64,000 nt of DNA. Source: Ruthenibacterium avium. Lineage in GTDB: Bacteria; Bacillota; Clostridia; Oscillospirales; Ruminococcaceae. Shown here piece by piece: positions 47,208 to 55,934 of this stretch. The notes under the pieces were generated by a model. That model saw nothing but the letters and a program-made list of their open reading frames with translations. It made no database searches and had not been told where the DNA came from. Where the stretch lies: NCBI GenBank assembly GCA_019118905.1, contig DWYA01000054.1, positions 60,728-124,727 of the forward strand. The letters run 5' to 3'. Position numbers and translations under genes: made by a program. How positions within the stretch are numbered: the first letter of the stretch is position 1; each line of letters begins with the position of its first letter.

Positions 47208-48014
47208 TTATGTCAGCTCCAAAACGTCCAAGTCGTTCGGCACATGCAAATCGCCGTGGTAGTATTGGCTGCCCTCGGCGGTATACAGCGCTTGGCGTTT
47301 TTCATAGTTTTCGTCCTCGGTATGCCAAAGCACCAAGTGCGGAATCTTAAATTGCTGCGCCAGCTCGCAGGCTTCTTTAACGGTGCTGTGGTGTTTTTCA
47401 TACGGGGAAAAGCGCTCTCGCTGCTCATACAGGCAAAACGCCTCGGCTAACAGCCAATCCGTGTTGCGGATATAGGCTTCACAAAGTGGATTGTAAGGCT
47501 CATCTCCTAGGCAGGTGAGCTTTTTTTCATCCCAGCACAAATGATAGCCGAACTGGCGCGCTTTTGTGGAATGAATATCAAAAAAGGTAATGCCGCCCAC
47601 GCGCAGCTCAGCCGTTTGGCCGTCTTGAATGTCATGCAGCACAATGCGTTCATCGAGATGCTTTGTCAGCTTCTTTTGCAGGGTTAAGCCGCACATGGTA
47701 CGAATGGCAGCGGACAAGCCCTCGTGACAGTAAATATGAAATTCGCCTTCATAGCGTCCCGCGTTCATCATGGCGGCAATTTTACGCACCATCCACACCA
47801 CGCCCAGCAAATGGTCGCAGTGTTCATGTGTCACCATCATTTCGTGGATGCTCGCAATGTCAATGCCCGCACGCTCCAGCTGCACCAAAATGCCGTTGCC
47901 GCCGCCCGCGTCCGTCAAAAACGTATCGCCTTTTTCGTTTTGAATTGCAAAACAGGTATTATAGCACTTTGTTGCCATGGCGTATCCTGTTCCAAGCACA
48001 ACTAAACGGTTCAT
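47208..48014 (-). CDS. Metallo-beta-lactamase-fold hydrolase (RNase Z-like)
   Basis: The protein has 268 residues with CAGGAGGG upstream. The metal-binding motif is VTHEHCDHLLG (HxHxDH type, about residues 62-67). Other ligands are LGDEP (Asp) and LVLWHTED near the C-terminus (His). The opening VVLGTGYAMATKCYNTCF, with a Gly-rich start, resembles the RNase Z/arylsulfatase-like branch. The substrate cannot be assigned. It follows the HAD hydrolase gene by two bases and is the last gene of a three-gene operon with an ABC-F ATPase. Confidence 0.88.
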   Translation of the reverse strand: MNRLVVLGTGYAMATKCYNTCFAIQNEKGDTFLTDAGGGNGILVQLERAGIDIASIHEMMVTHEHCDHLLGVVWMVRKIAAMMNAGRYEGEFHIYCHEGLSAAIRTMCGLTLQKKLTKHLDERIVLHDIQDGQTAELRVGGITFFDIHSTKARQFGYHLCWDEKKLTCLGDEPYNPLCEAYIRNTDWLLAEAFCLYEQRERFSPYEKHHSTVKEACELAQQFKIPHLVLWHTEDENYEKRQALYTAEGSQYYHGDLHVPNDLDVLELT

Positions 48015-48016
48015 TG

Positions 48017-48895
48017 TTACCCTCCTGATCCATCGCGGCTCACAGCCAGCACATATTTTTCAATGGCTTTTGCCACGCCGTCCTCGTCATTGGTGTCGGT
48101 AATCACATCTGCCAGCGCCCGAATGTCCGGCGTTGCGTTGCCCATGGCGACCGCAAACCCGGCTGCACGCAGCATGGCGGCATCGTTAGAAGAATCGCCG
48201 CACGCCATCACGGACTCCTGCGCAATGCCAAGATGCTTTGCCAGCGCCAAAAGCCCAACGCCTTTATCCACGCCTTTTGCATTTACCTCGGCATTGCCGG
48301 GAATGCTCGTTGTTACCCAAAAACGTCCTCCATCGGAAAGCGCCTCCAGCGCTTCCAAACGTTCCTCCGGGCGCGTAAAGAGCATGGTCACCTTTTCAAT
48401 GGGTGCGGAACACTGCATGATAAAGGCTTCCATATCGTCTACACAGGTGCGCGTTTTTTGAAAATAAGGCGCCATTTCGGGCGGGGCAAACTCCTGTAAG
48501 CGCGAAAACAAACGCCGCTCGGTGGCAATGACATCGCCCGAATAGACATCAAACATGACATCCCACTTGCGCGTAGCGCGGTACTGCCACAGCGCTTCCT
48601 CTCGGCTGAGACAGCCCTCAAACAGGCGCTCCCCCGTTTGCAAATCCAGCACCGCCGCCCCGTTGGCTGTCAGTGCATAGCGCACGCCCTCAATATCCAA
48701 AAACTCCTGTGTGAGACCGTTTCGCAAGCGCCCGGTTGCGGGAATCACGGTAACGCCCTGCGCAATCGCAGCGCGGATGGCGTCAAGCGTGCGCTTTGTA
48801 ATGTGCTTTTGCGTATTGAGTACCGTGCCATCCAAATCCAGCGCAATCAGCTGAATCTTCGCGCGCGGGTTCACAGATTGCGTTCCTTTTTCCAT
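48017..48895 (-). CDS. Cof-type HAD-IIB phosphatase
   Basis: This 292-residue phosphatase has the four HAD motifs: I LIALDLDGTVLN (nucleophile Asp at about 20), II IPATGR, III Lys in VNAKGVDKGVGL, and IV ACGDSSNDAAMLRAAG. The cap inserted between II and III is of the IIB type, as in Cof and YidA, which hydrolyse sugar phosphates and pyridoxal phosphate. The start overlaps the end of the ABC-F gene by 25 bases, with GAGGAG inside that gene, so expression is probably coupled. The physiological substrate is unknown. Confidence 0.92.
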   Translation of the reverse strand: MEKGTQSVNPRAKIQLIALDLDGTVLNTQKHITKRTLDAIRAAIAQGVTVIPATGRLRNGLTQEFLDIEGVRYALTANGAAVLDLQTGERLFEGCLSREEALWQYRATRKWDVMFDVYSGDVIATERRLFSRLQEFAPPEMAPYFQKTRTCVDDMEAFIMQCSAPIEKVTMLFTRPEERLEALEALSDGGRFWVTTSIPGNAEVNAKGVDKGVGLLALAKHLGIAQESVMACGDSSNDAAMLRAAGFAVAMGNATPDIRALADVITDTNDEDGVAKAIEKYVLAVSRDGSGG

Positions 48896-50475
48896 GCCAA
48901 AAACTCCTCAAAGGTTCCGGTGCGGTCTAAGCAGCCGCTTTGCCCCAGCGGAATTTCAATAATGCGGTTGGCAATTTCGTCAATAAACTGGTGGTCGTGC
49001 GAGGAAAACAGCAGATTGCCCTTAAACGAAGCCAAGCCGTTTGCCAGCGCCTGAATGCTTTCGAGGTCGAGGTGGTTGGTCGGCTGGTCCAGCACGAGCA
49101 CATTGGAATGGTCCATCATCATACGCGAGAGCATACAGCGCACTTTTTCGCCGCCGGACAGCACCTTGGCGGGCTTGTACACCTCATCACCGGAAAACAG
49201 CATCCGTCCCAAGAAACCGCGCAGGAAGGTTTCGGTCGGGTCGGGGCTGTATTGGCGCAGCCACTCGATTAAATCGCCGTCAAAATTCTCAAAGAAAGCG
49301 CTGTTGTCCTGCGGGAAATAGCTTTGGCTGGTCGATACGCCCCACTTGAAGCTGCCCTCGTCCGGCTCCATTTCGCCCATCAAAATTTTGAACAGCGCGG
49401 TCATGCCCACTTCATTATCGCCCACAAACGCGATTTTATCGTTTTTGTTGGCAATAAAGCTGACATTGTCTAAAACTTTTACGCCGTCAATGGTTTTCGT
49501 AATGCCTTCCACAAAGAGAATATCCTTGCCGGCTTCACGCTCGGGGTCAAAGCCGACGAACGGATAGCGGCGGGAAGAAGCGGGCATTTCCTCCAGCTGA
49601 ATGGAGTCCAAAATCTTTTTGCGGCTGGTAGCTTGTTTCGACTTCGATTTATTCGCAGAGAAGCGCTGAATAAAGGATTGCAGCTCCTTAATTTTTTCTT
49701 CCTTTTTCTTGTTCTGGTTGCGGATGAGCTGCTGCATCAATTGGCTGGACTCATACCAGAAGTCGTAGTTGCCCGCGTACATCTGCACCTTGTTGTAGTC
49801 AATATCCACGATGTGGGTGCATACGGCGTTTAAGAAGTGACGGTCATGGCTGACCACGATGATGGTGCCGTAATAGTCCATCAAAAATTCTTCCAGCCAG
49901 TCGATGGATTCAATATCAAGGCCGTTGGTGGGCTCGTCCAGCAAAATGATAGAGGGCTGACCAAACAGCGCTTGCGCCAGCAGCACCTTCACCTTTTGGC
50001 GGCCATCTAAGCTGTCCATTTGTGCATAGTGCAAATCGGTAGAAAGACCAAGGCCCGAAAGCAGCTGGTTTACCTCGGTTTCCGCGTCCCAGCCGCCCAG
50101 CTCGGCAAATTCCGCTTCCAATTCACCGGCACGCTCGCCGTCCGCTTCCGAAAAATCCTCTTTGGCGTACAGCTCGTCCTTTTCCTTCATGATGTCATAC
50201 AGGCGGCGGTTGCCCATGATGACCGTTTCCATGACAGAAAAGCTGTCATATTTATAGTGGTCCTGCTCAAGAACGCTCATGCGGTCATCCGCACCGATGG
50301 ACACATTGCCGGTAGATGGCTCAATCACACCGGAAATAATGCGCAAAAGGGTCGATTTTCCTGCGCCGTTTGCACCGATGATGCCATAGCAGTTGCCCGG
50401 CGTAAACTTTAAATCAACATGTTTATACAGAGTGGTTCCTTGAAATTGTAAGCTGACGTCATTGACAGAAAGCAT
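48871..50475 (-). CDS. ABC-F ATPase, YkpA/YbiT-like, with Gln at the second catalytic Glu
   Basis: This 534-residue soluble twin-NBD protein of the ribosome-associated ABC-F class starts behind AAGGAAGG. NBD1: GANGAGKST, a non-standard signature SLDGRQKVKVLLAQAL, Walker B IILLDEPTNGLD. A charged linker (about 240-285, NQNKKKEEKIKELQSF) follows. NBD2: GDNEVGMT in place of a Walker A GKS/T, signature VLSGGEKVRCML, and Walker B VLVLDQPTNHLD. The catalytic Glu of NBD2 is therefore Gln and the P-loop lacks its Lys, so site 2 is probably hydrolysis-poor. ABC-F proteins act at the ribosomal E site; this subgroup is not a known antibiotic-resistance type. It heads an operon with HAD and MBL hydrolases. 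Confidence 0.92.
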   Translation of the reverse strand: MLSVNDVSLQFQGTTLYKHVDLKFTPGNCYGIIGANGAGKSTLLRIISGVIEPSTGNVSIGADDRMSVLEQDHYKYDSFSVMETVIMGNRRLYDIMKEKDELYAKEDFSEADGERAGELEAEFAELGGWDAETEVNQLLSGLGLSTDLHYAQMDSLDGRQKVKVLLAQALFGQPSIILLDEPTNGLDIESIDWLEEFLMDYYGTIIVVSHDRHFLNAVCTHIVDIDYNKVQMYAGNYDFWYESSQLMQQLIRNQNKKKEEKIKELQSFIQRFSANKSKSKQATSRKKILDSIQLEEMPASSRRYPFVGFDPEREAGKDILFVEGITKTIDGVKVLDNVSFIANKNDKIAFVGDNEVGMTALFKILMGEMEPDEGSFKWGVSTSQSYFPQDNSAFFENFDGDLIEWLRQYSPDPTETFLRGFLGRMLFSGDEVYKPAKVLSGGEKVRCMLSRMMMDHSNVLVLDQPTNHLDLESIQALANGLASFKGNLLFSSHDHQFIDEIANRIIEIPLGQSGCLDRTGTFEEFLAWKKERNL

Positions 50476-50770
50476 AGTACCTTCCTTTCAAATATAAAGC
50501 GCTCATTGCGCCGTGGATTCAGGCAGACCCGGTTGAAAGGCCCGCCCGTTTCAGGGGCTTTCCCTTATGATATATACTATAATAAGATAGCATATTTTCC
50601 AATGCTTGTAAAGGCAATCATGCAGGCTTTTGCCTGATTACCCGGCCATTTCCGCCTTACATTCTTACCACTCTCCTTGCCGCGCCATTTGTTATGCTTC
50701 AACGCGACAAAAAACAGCATTGCTGCAAGGAGAACAGTAAAAACACATTACTTTTCTCGAGCCAAAACCT
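50476..50770. other. Intergenic region between ABC-F gene and chemoreceptor remnant
   Basis: About 295 bases. A minus-strand promoter for the ABC-F operon is plausible (TTGGAA at 50602-50597 with TAGTAT 17 bases on). No terminator-quality hairpin and no ORF are supported. Confidence 0.45.
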
Positions 50771-52170
50771 TTATTTCACCGAAAACACTTTCACATGGCG
50801 CTCCAGCTCGGTGGACTGTGCATACAGCTGCTGGCTGGCGGCTGCGCTTTCCTCGGAAGCGGCGGAGTTATTTTGAATGACGACGCTGATTTGCTCCAAA
50901 CCCAAATCAATTTGTTTTAACACGTTCGATTGTTCCGTCAGAACACTTAAAACCTGCTCGGTATGCGCGGCGGACTCTTCTGCCGCACGCGCTGTATTTC
51001 CAATTAACGCAAAGGCATCGCTTGTCAGTTCTCTGCCTTGTTCCACCGCTTTGCGGGCACTTTGCAGCAAAGCCGCTGTTTCTTTTGCTTCTTGGCTGCT
51101 TTTTTGGGCAAGCTGGCTCACGGTTCGCGCAATCACCGCAAAGCCTGTTCCGTTGCACCTTGCGCCAAATTTTGAGAGGCTTCCGAAACCTGCTGTGCTG
51201 CGGCAGATACTTGCTCCGTTGTGGCCTGCACCATACAGATGAGATGATTTTCATTTTGAATCATTTCCATCACGGCCTTTTGCATGGCAAGGAAATCGCC
51301 CTGAAACACGATTTCGTCATCGTATATCAACCGTCCCCGCGCCACTTCTCCCATCGTTTGATTGACATGGGTGACATACGTTTCCAGCGCTTCGCAAGTC
51401 TTGTTGAATTTTTCGGAAATTCTGCCTAAATCATCCAAGCTCAGCACCGGCACGCGCGTACTGAGTATTCCTTGGCTTAAATGCTCCATCCCGTCCATCA
51501 AGGCCTTCACTTCTCTGTCAATAGACGCTGACATTAACACAGTAATCACGACAGAACACACCAGCGCTGTAAGCGCAAAACCGCCAAGAGTCATCACGAC
51601 ACCGGACGTAGTGCTACCCAGCTGCATCAGCATAGCGCGTCCTGACTGCCCCTGCGCTGTGATAATGGTTTGAATGGTTTCGTCCACGGCTTCGCCTTCC
51701 GGCAGCAGCTGATTGGTAAAAAGCGCCGTCGCTTGTTACAGCTCATTCTCTGCCGCCAACTGTTCTACCTGCGTTTGAATTGCAAAATAATGTTGCAGCA
51801 GCGTTTCCAGCTGGGTAATCTTTTCCTCACTCAAATAATCAAAGTAACCCGCCTGTTCACTTTGCTCAAAGCGCTCCATCAATTCGGTTTTATTTTCCTG
51901 AAGGGCTTCGGTGAGTTGGCGGGCCGATTCTTTAGTTGGGTTCAGCAGCAGCGAACCTGTCAGCAATTCATTTTGCTTAAAATCTGCCAAGAGGCGATTC
52001 ACTGCTTCCTGTGACTGGCCAAAGTCATTGTAAAGCGTTCGGCTGCTGGTAAACACCGTACCAATCCCGAATGCCCCAATCATGGCCGCTGCCATGCAAA
52101 GCACAATAATGGTTCCAAACGCAAACCGCAGCTTGTGCCGAATGGAAGGGTTTTTGATTTTCTGATGCAT
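50771..52170 (-). pseudogene. Decayed methyl-accepting chemotaxis protein
   Basis: Read from 52170, the protein begins MHQKIKNPSIRHKLRFAFG with TM1 and a four-helix-bundle-like sensor region. An in-frame TAA then stops it at 51738-51736 (after AAENEL). The same frame resumes at once (QATALFTNQLLPEGEAVDET) and runs through TM2, HAMP and ASQNLAQGATEQ to about 51150. There it jumps frame straight to GFAVIARTVSQLAQKSSQEA and on to the normal end. An intact receptor has about 95 residues between GATEQ and GFAV, including the signalling tip, so these are deleted and the join is out of frame. Two independent lesions make this a clear pseudogene. The intact MCP at 3-5 kb is only a distant relative. 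Confidence 0.9.
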
Positions 52171-52390
52171 AGAAACGCTCCTTTACGCCGAGAGATCTCA
52201 CCTCTGTTTTTGCTATCATAGTATCCAAGGCGGCCGAGCGATGCTCCTGCAAAAAAGCTGCTAGGTTCTCGTCTCTTTTGCGGTTCCCTTGTTCTTATCT
52301 GCAAATTGCTTTTTCAGCTTACACACCGCAAAAAGCAGTCATTCCAAACCATTTTTTGACTTTTAAATATTGCGGAAATGTGTCTAATTC

Positions 52391-52420
52391 TTGACAAGAT
52401 TACTGCTTTTGTCATACACT
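52391..52420 (+). promoter_or_regulatory. Promoter of metA
   Basis: TTGACA (52391-52396), 18 bases, TACACT (52415-52420). No S-box, T-box or Rrf2-type dyad is evident nearby. Confidence 0.65.
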
Positions 52421-52455
52421 TATTTTATATGTCGTTCGTTGAAAGGAGCCTTTTC

Positions 52456-53370
52456 ATGCCCTTGATTTTACCGCGGGAGCTGCCCGCTTTTCACACCTTA
52501 GAGCAGGACAACGTGTTTGTCATGACCCATGCACGCGCCATTCACCAAGATATTCGCCCGCTGCGGATTCTGCTGGTCAATTTAATGCCCACGAAAATTG
52601 CCACGGAGACGCAAATTGCGCGTATGCTTGCCAATACGCCTTTGCAGGTGGAGCTTTCGCTTTTGCACATGAGCAGCCATGAATCGGCTCATGTTTCCAG
52701 CGAACATTTAAGCGCATTTTATCAAACCTTTGACGAAATTCGCCGCGAATACTTTGACGGCATGATTATCACGGGTGCGCCGGTAGAAATGATGGCGTTT
52801 GAAGAAGTGGACTACTGGCCGGAGCTGTGCGAGGTGATGGAGTTTTCCAAAACGAATGTTTACAGCACAATGCACATCTGCTGGGGTGCACAGGCGGGTC
52901 TGTATTACCATTACGGCATTCCCAAGCACGTTTTGCCGAAAAAGTGCTTCGGGGTATTTGAACACCGTGTTCTGCGCGAAAAAAATCCGCTGGTACGCGG
53001 CTTTGATGAAGTGTTTTTTGCCCCGCACTCGCGCCATACGGAAGTGCGCCGCAGCGATATTGACGCAGAACCGCGTCTGCGTGTGCTGGCAGAAAGCGCC
53101 GAGGCGGGTGTTCATCTGCTGGCCACAGATTCGGGACGTCAGATTTTTGTGTGCGGCCACATGGAATATGACAAAAACACCCTGCGCGACGAATACGAAC
53201 GCGATGTAGCCAAAGGTCTTCCGATTGAAGTACCGCGCCATTATTTTTACGACGACGATCCCAAAAAAGACGTGATTTTCCGCTGGAGAAGCCACGCCAA
53301 TCTGTTGTTCTCGAACTGGCTGAACTACTATGTTTATCAGGTAACACCGTTTGAATTGCGAGAGCTTTAA
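52456..53370 (+). CDS. metA: Homoserine O-acetyltransferase (MetA family)
   Basis: This 304-residue enzyme starts behind GAAAGGAG. The catalytic triad is Cys in HICWGAQAGLYYHYG (about 142) and His and Glu in FVCGHMEYD (about 235 and 237). The specificity loop reads ITGAPVE, with Glu at the position where E. coli MetA has Gly (GAPLG). In characterised MetA proteins this Glu favours acetyl-CoA, so the product is probably O-acetylhomoserine and the common label 'succinyltransferase' would be wrong. This fits the MetY O-acetylhomoserine sulfhydrylase at 30 kb. It is a single gene with its own promoter and terminator. Confidence 0.95.
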   Translation: MPLILPRELPAFHTLEQDNVFVMTHARAIHQDIRPLRILLVNLMPTKIATETQIARMLANTPLQVELSLLHMSSHESAHVSSEHLSAFYQTFDEIRREYFDGMIITGAPVEMMAFEEVDYWPELCEVMEFSKTNVYSTMHICWGAQAGLYYHYGIPKHVLPKKCFGVFEHRVLREKNPLVRGFDEVFFAPHSRHTEVRRSDIDAEPRLRVLAESAEAGVHLLATDSGRQIFVCGHMEYDKNTLRDEYERDVAKGLPIEVPRHYFYDDDPKKDVIFRWRSHANLLFSNWLNYYVYQVTPFELREL

Positions 53371-53373
53371 GCA

Positions 53374-53406
53374 AACTGCCCCTGTCCGTTTTGGACAGGG
53401 GCAGTT
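53374..53406 (+). terminator. Terminator of metA
   Basis: AACTGCCCCTGTCC/GGACAGGGGCAGTT, 14-bp stem with a 5-base loop. There is no T tract; the MITE-like repeat begins at once after it. Confidence 0.75.
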
Positions 53407-53549
53407 CCGTTTGTGAAAAAGCGAAGCTTTTTTATAAACGGAAACCTTATCTAAAATGGAAAAGAGGGCTAGCCCCCCTTTTCCAAGCCTTTTTCCCCTT
53501 GCAGCCTAGATTCTTGCTGAATCAGGCGGCAGTTTTTCGACAGCCTCTG
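53407..53549. repeat. MITE-like intergenic repeat, copy 2 (inverted)
   Basis: About 143 bp. Read on the minus strand it begins AGGCTGTCGAAAAACTGCCG and ends GCTTTTTCACAAACGG. It matches copy 1 closely through the internal hairpin (GGAAAAG...CTTTTCC, 53458-53484) and TTTTAGAT. It then carries about 25 extra bases, AAGGTTTCCGTTTATAAAAA-like. No ORF. It lies just downstream of metA. Confidence 0.75.
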
Positions 53550-53644
53550 TTCATCATTTTTTGCGCACCATACCTTTCCCTTTTTTCATAAAGCGCTTTG
53601 TGCGGGAAATAATAATGCGGACAGAACAGAAAGGAAGGGATGTC

Positions 53645-54820
53645 GTGCAGAATTTATTAAAAAAGCATCCATGGTTCATTTTGGCCGCAGGAGCTGCCAT
53701 TCAAATTTTAACCGGAATCCCCTCCGCATGGGGTGCGTTTCAAAAGCCGGTTGGTACGGAATATGGTTTTTCCGCCGAGCAAACGGCACTTGCCTTTAGT
53801 TTTATTATTTGCTTTTTCGGCATTGGGTGTGTTTTGGGAGGATTTTTGCAAGACCGTTTTGGCCCTCGAACCGCGGGCCTTTGCGGAAGCGCACTGCTGG
53901 CCATCGGCTTTTTGTCTGCCGGGTGGTGGCTGCCCGCCCAAAAGCCCATTTTGTTTTACACATGCTTCAGCGCCCCCGTTGGGCTGGGGTGTGCCTTTTT
54001 GTATCCGGCGGTGATGTCCTGCGCGCAAAAATGGTACGCTGACCGAAAGGGGCTGGCAACAGGTGTCATCGGCGGTGCAGTAGGGCTTTCAGGCGCTGCG
54101 CTGACTTTACTGGTTCGCGGCTTTAACAGTCTGTTCGGCATTCGCCCAGCTCTGTGCCTTTTGGGAGCCATTCTGGGCATTGTGTGCGGAGCGGGCAGCC
54201 TTTTTTTGCATAATCCGCCTGCCCCGCCGCAGCAAAAGACCGCAGAGGACGTTTCACTGAAAGATATGCTGAAAAGCAAACAGTATCGGCTGTTATTTTT
54301 CATCACCTGTCTGGCTACGCCCAGCGTGCTGTTATTCAGCCCAAAAATTGTAGAAATGGCACAGGAACGCGGTTTAAGCGAGGCGGTGGGGCTGTCGTTT
54401 GTATGGGCCGGTTCCCTCAGCTCGGCGGCGGGGCGGCTTTCTATGGCGGCGCTTTCCGACCATATTGGCCGCCGAAAAACGGATTGTATTTTGTTTGCCG
54501 CTCTTGCCGGGCTTTCGGTTTTGTTTTTCTGGGCGCAGGGGTGGTGGATGCTTGCCGTGTACTGCCTGTTGACCTTCTGCTATTCGGGCGAGGCCGCCGT
54601 TTTGCCCAGCCTTGTCACCGATTTATTCGGACAAAAGCAAGCCGGGATTCACTACGGCTTTGTTTCTTTAGGCATGAGCACCGGCAGCTTGCTATTTCCG
54701 ATTGCCGCAAATGCATTTCACTTGCAAACGGCACGTCACTGGCTGGCAGCCGCAGCGGCACTCGGCGGTTTTCTGCTTTTGCTGAAATTAAAACCGCTGC
54801 GGGAGGGTCAGCGCATTTAA
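53645..54820 (+). CDS. OFA-type major facilitator superfamily transporter
   Basis: This protein has about 391 residues and twelve hydrophobic segments. A GTG at 53645 has AAGGAAGGGA upstream; an in-frame ATG at 53615 would add ten residues. Family features are the early GIPSAWGAFQKPV, the loop 2-3 motif GGFLQDRFGPRTAG, CAQKWYADRKGLATGVIGGA after TM5, and the second-half loop ALSDHIGRRKTD. These fit the oxalate:formate antiporter (OFA) family, whose clostridial members move small carboxylates. The true substrate is unknown. It is monocistronic. Confidence 0.9.
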   Translation: MQNLLKKHPWFILAAGAAIQILTGIPSAWGAFQKPVGTEYGFSAEQTALAFSFIICFFGIGCVLGGFLQDRFGPRTAGLCGSALLAIGFLSAGWWLPAQKPILFYTCFSAPVGLGCAFLYPAVMSCAQKWYADRKGLATGVIGGAVGLSGAALTLLVRGFNSLFGIRPALCLLGAILGIVCGAGSLFLHNPPAPPQQKTAEDVSLKDMLKSKQYRLLFFITCLATPSVLLFSPKIVEMAQERGLSEAVGLSFVWAGSLSSAAGRLSMAALSDHIGRRKTDCILFAALAGLSVLFFWAQGWWMLAVYCLLTFCYSGEAAVLPSLVTDLFGQKQAGIHYGFVSLGMSTGSLLFPIAANAFHLQTARHWLAAAAALGGFLLLLKLKPLREGQRI

Positions 54821-54862
54821 CCGTGCAGCAAGCACTCTTGTTGCCATCCATCAAGACGCAAA

Positions 54863-54898
54863 AAAAGCGCCGCAGAACCAAGGTTCTGCGGCGCTTTT
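54863..54898. terminator. Bidirectional terminator
   Basis: AAAAGCGCCGCAGAACC/GGTTCTGCGGCGCTTTT, 17-bp stem with a 2-base loop, lies between the convergent MFS and GGGtGRT genes. Confidence 0.9.
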
Positions 54899-54923
54899 GC
54901 AGCAAAAGAAACTTCGCTTTGAA

Positions 54924-55916
54924 TTATACCTGAGAAGCAGCAACAGCGCATGCAACCGTCATGCCAACCATGGGGTTGTTGCCGGCGCCGATGAGGCCCA
55001 TCATCTCAACGTGCGCGGGCACGGAGGAGGAACCTGCAAACTGCGCGTCGGAGTGCATACGACCCATGGTGTCGGTCAAGCCATAGGAAGCCGGGCCGGC
55101 TGCCATGTTGTCCGGGTGCAGGGTACGGCCTGTGCCGCCGCCGGATGCAACAGAGAAGTACTTCACGCCGTTCTCCAGCGCCCATTTCTTATAGGTGCCG
55201 GCAACGGGATGCTGGAAGCGAGTGGGGTTGGTGGAGTTACCGGTGATGGAAACGTCAACACCCTCGTGCTGCATGATGGCAACGCCTTCCAAAACGTCGT
55301 TTGCGCCATAGCACTTAACAGCAGCGCGCTCGCCCTCGGAGAAAGCACGCTCCTCCTCGATGTTCAGCTTGCCGGTAGTGAAGTCGTAATCGGTTTTCAC
55401 ATAAGTGAAGCCGTTGATGCGGCTGATGATATAAGCAGCATCCTTGCCAAGGCCGTTCAGGATCACGCGCAGCGGCGTTTTGCGAGCCTTGTTAGCAGTG
55501 CGAGCGATGCCGATAGCACCCTCAGCAGCCGCGAAGGACTCGTGGCCTGCGAGGAATGCAAAGCACTTGGTGTCGTCGTTCAGCAGCATTGCGCCCAAGT
55601 TGCCGTGGCCAAGGCCAACCTTACGCTGCTCGGCAACAGAACCAGGCACGGTGAATGCCTCCAGGCCCTCGCCGATGGCAGCAGCACACTCGGAAGCGTT
55701 CTTCAGGCCGCGCTTGACAGCGATAGCGGTGCCCAGAGTGTATGCCCAAACAGCATTCTCGAAGCAGATGGGCTGCACGCCTTTGACGATGCCCTCCACG
55801 TCGATGCCTTTCTCTTCCAGAAGCTTACGGCAATCGTCCAAAGTGCCCAAGCCGTTCTCTTTCAAGCATGCCTCAATTTTGGGCATGCGGCGTTCCTGAC
55901 CTTCAAATTTAGCCAT
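54924..55916 (-). CDS. GGGtGRT protein
   Basis: This 330-residue protein belongs to the family named for its motif, here SVASGGGTGRTLHPDNMAAG (about 261-280). Other conserved stretches are VGLGHGNLGAMLLND, FLAGHESFAAAEGAIG and ITGNSTNPTRFQHPVAGTY. It starts behind AGGGAGGA, 18 bases after an IscU/NifU-like scaffold gene, a pairing seen widely in Clostridia and Thermotogae. The family has no established function. Partnership with an Fe-S scaffold suggests a role in metal-cluster or sulfur handling. The final residues AVAASQV are a normal end. Confidence 0.93.
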   Translation of the reverse strand: MAKFEGQERRMPKIEACLKENGLGTLDDCRKLLEEKGIDVEGIVKGVQPICFENAVWAYTLGTAIAVKRGLKNASECAAAIGEGLEAFTVPGSVAEQRKVGLGHGNLGAMLLNDDTKCFAFLAGHESFAAAEGAIGIARTANKARKTPLRVILNGLGKDAAYIISRINGFTYVKTDYDFTTGKLNIEEERAFSEGERAAVKCYGANDVLEGVAIMQHEGVDVSITGNSTNPTRFQHPVAGTYKKWALENGVKYFSVASGGGTGRTLHPDNMAAGPASYGLTDTMGRMHSDAQFAGSSSVPAHVEMMGLIGAGNNPMVGMTVACAVAASQV

Positions 55917-55934
55917 TGTACCGTTCCTCCCTTC

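Noticed and set aside
51736..51738. Stop-codon readthrough instead of a pseudogene at the MCP
   Set aside because: The TAA alone could be read through, but the separate out-of-frame deletion of the signalling tip makes a functional receptor impossible.
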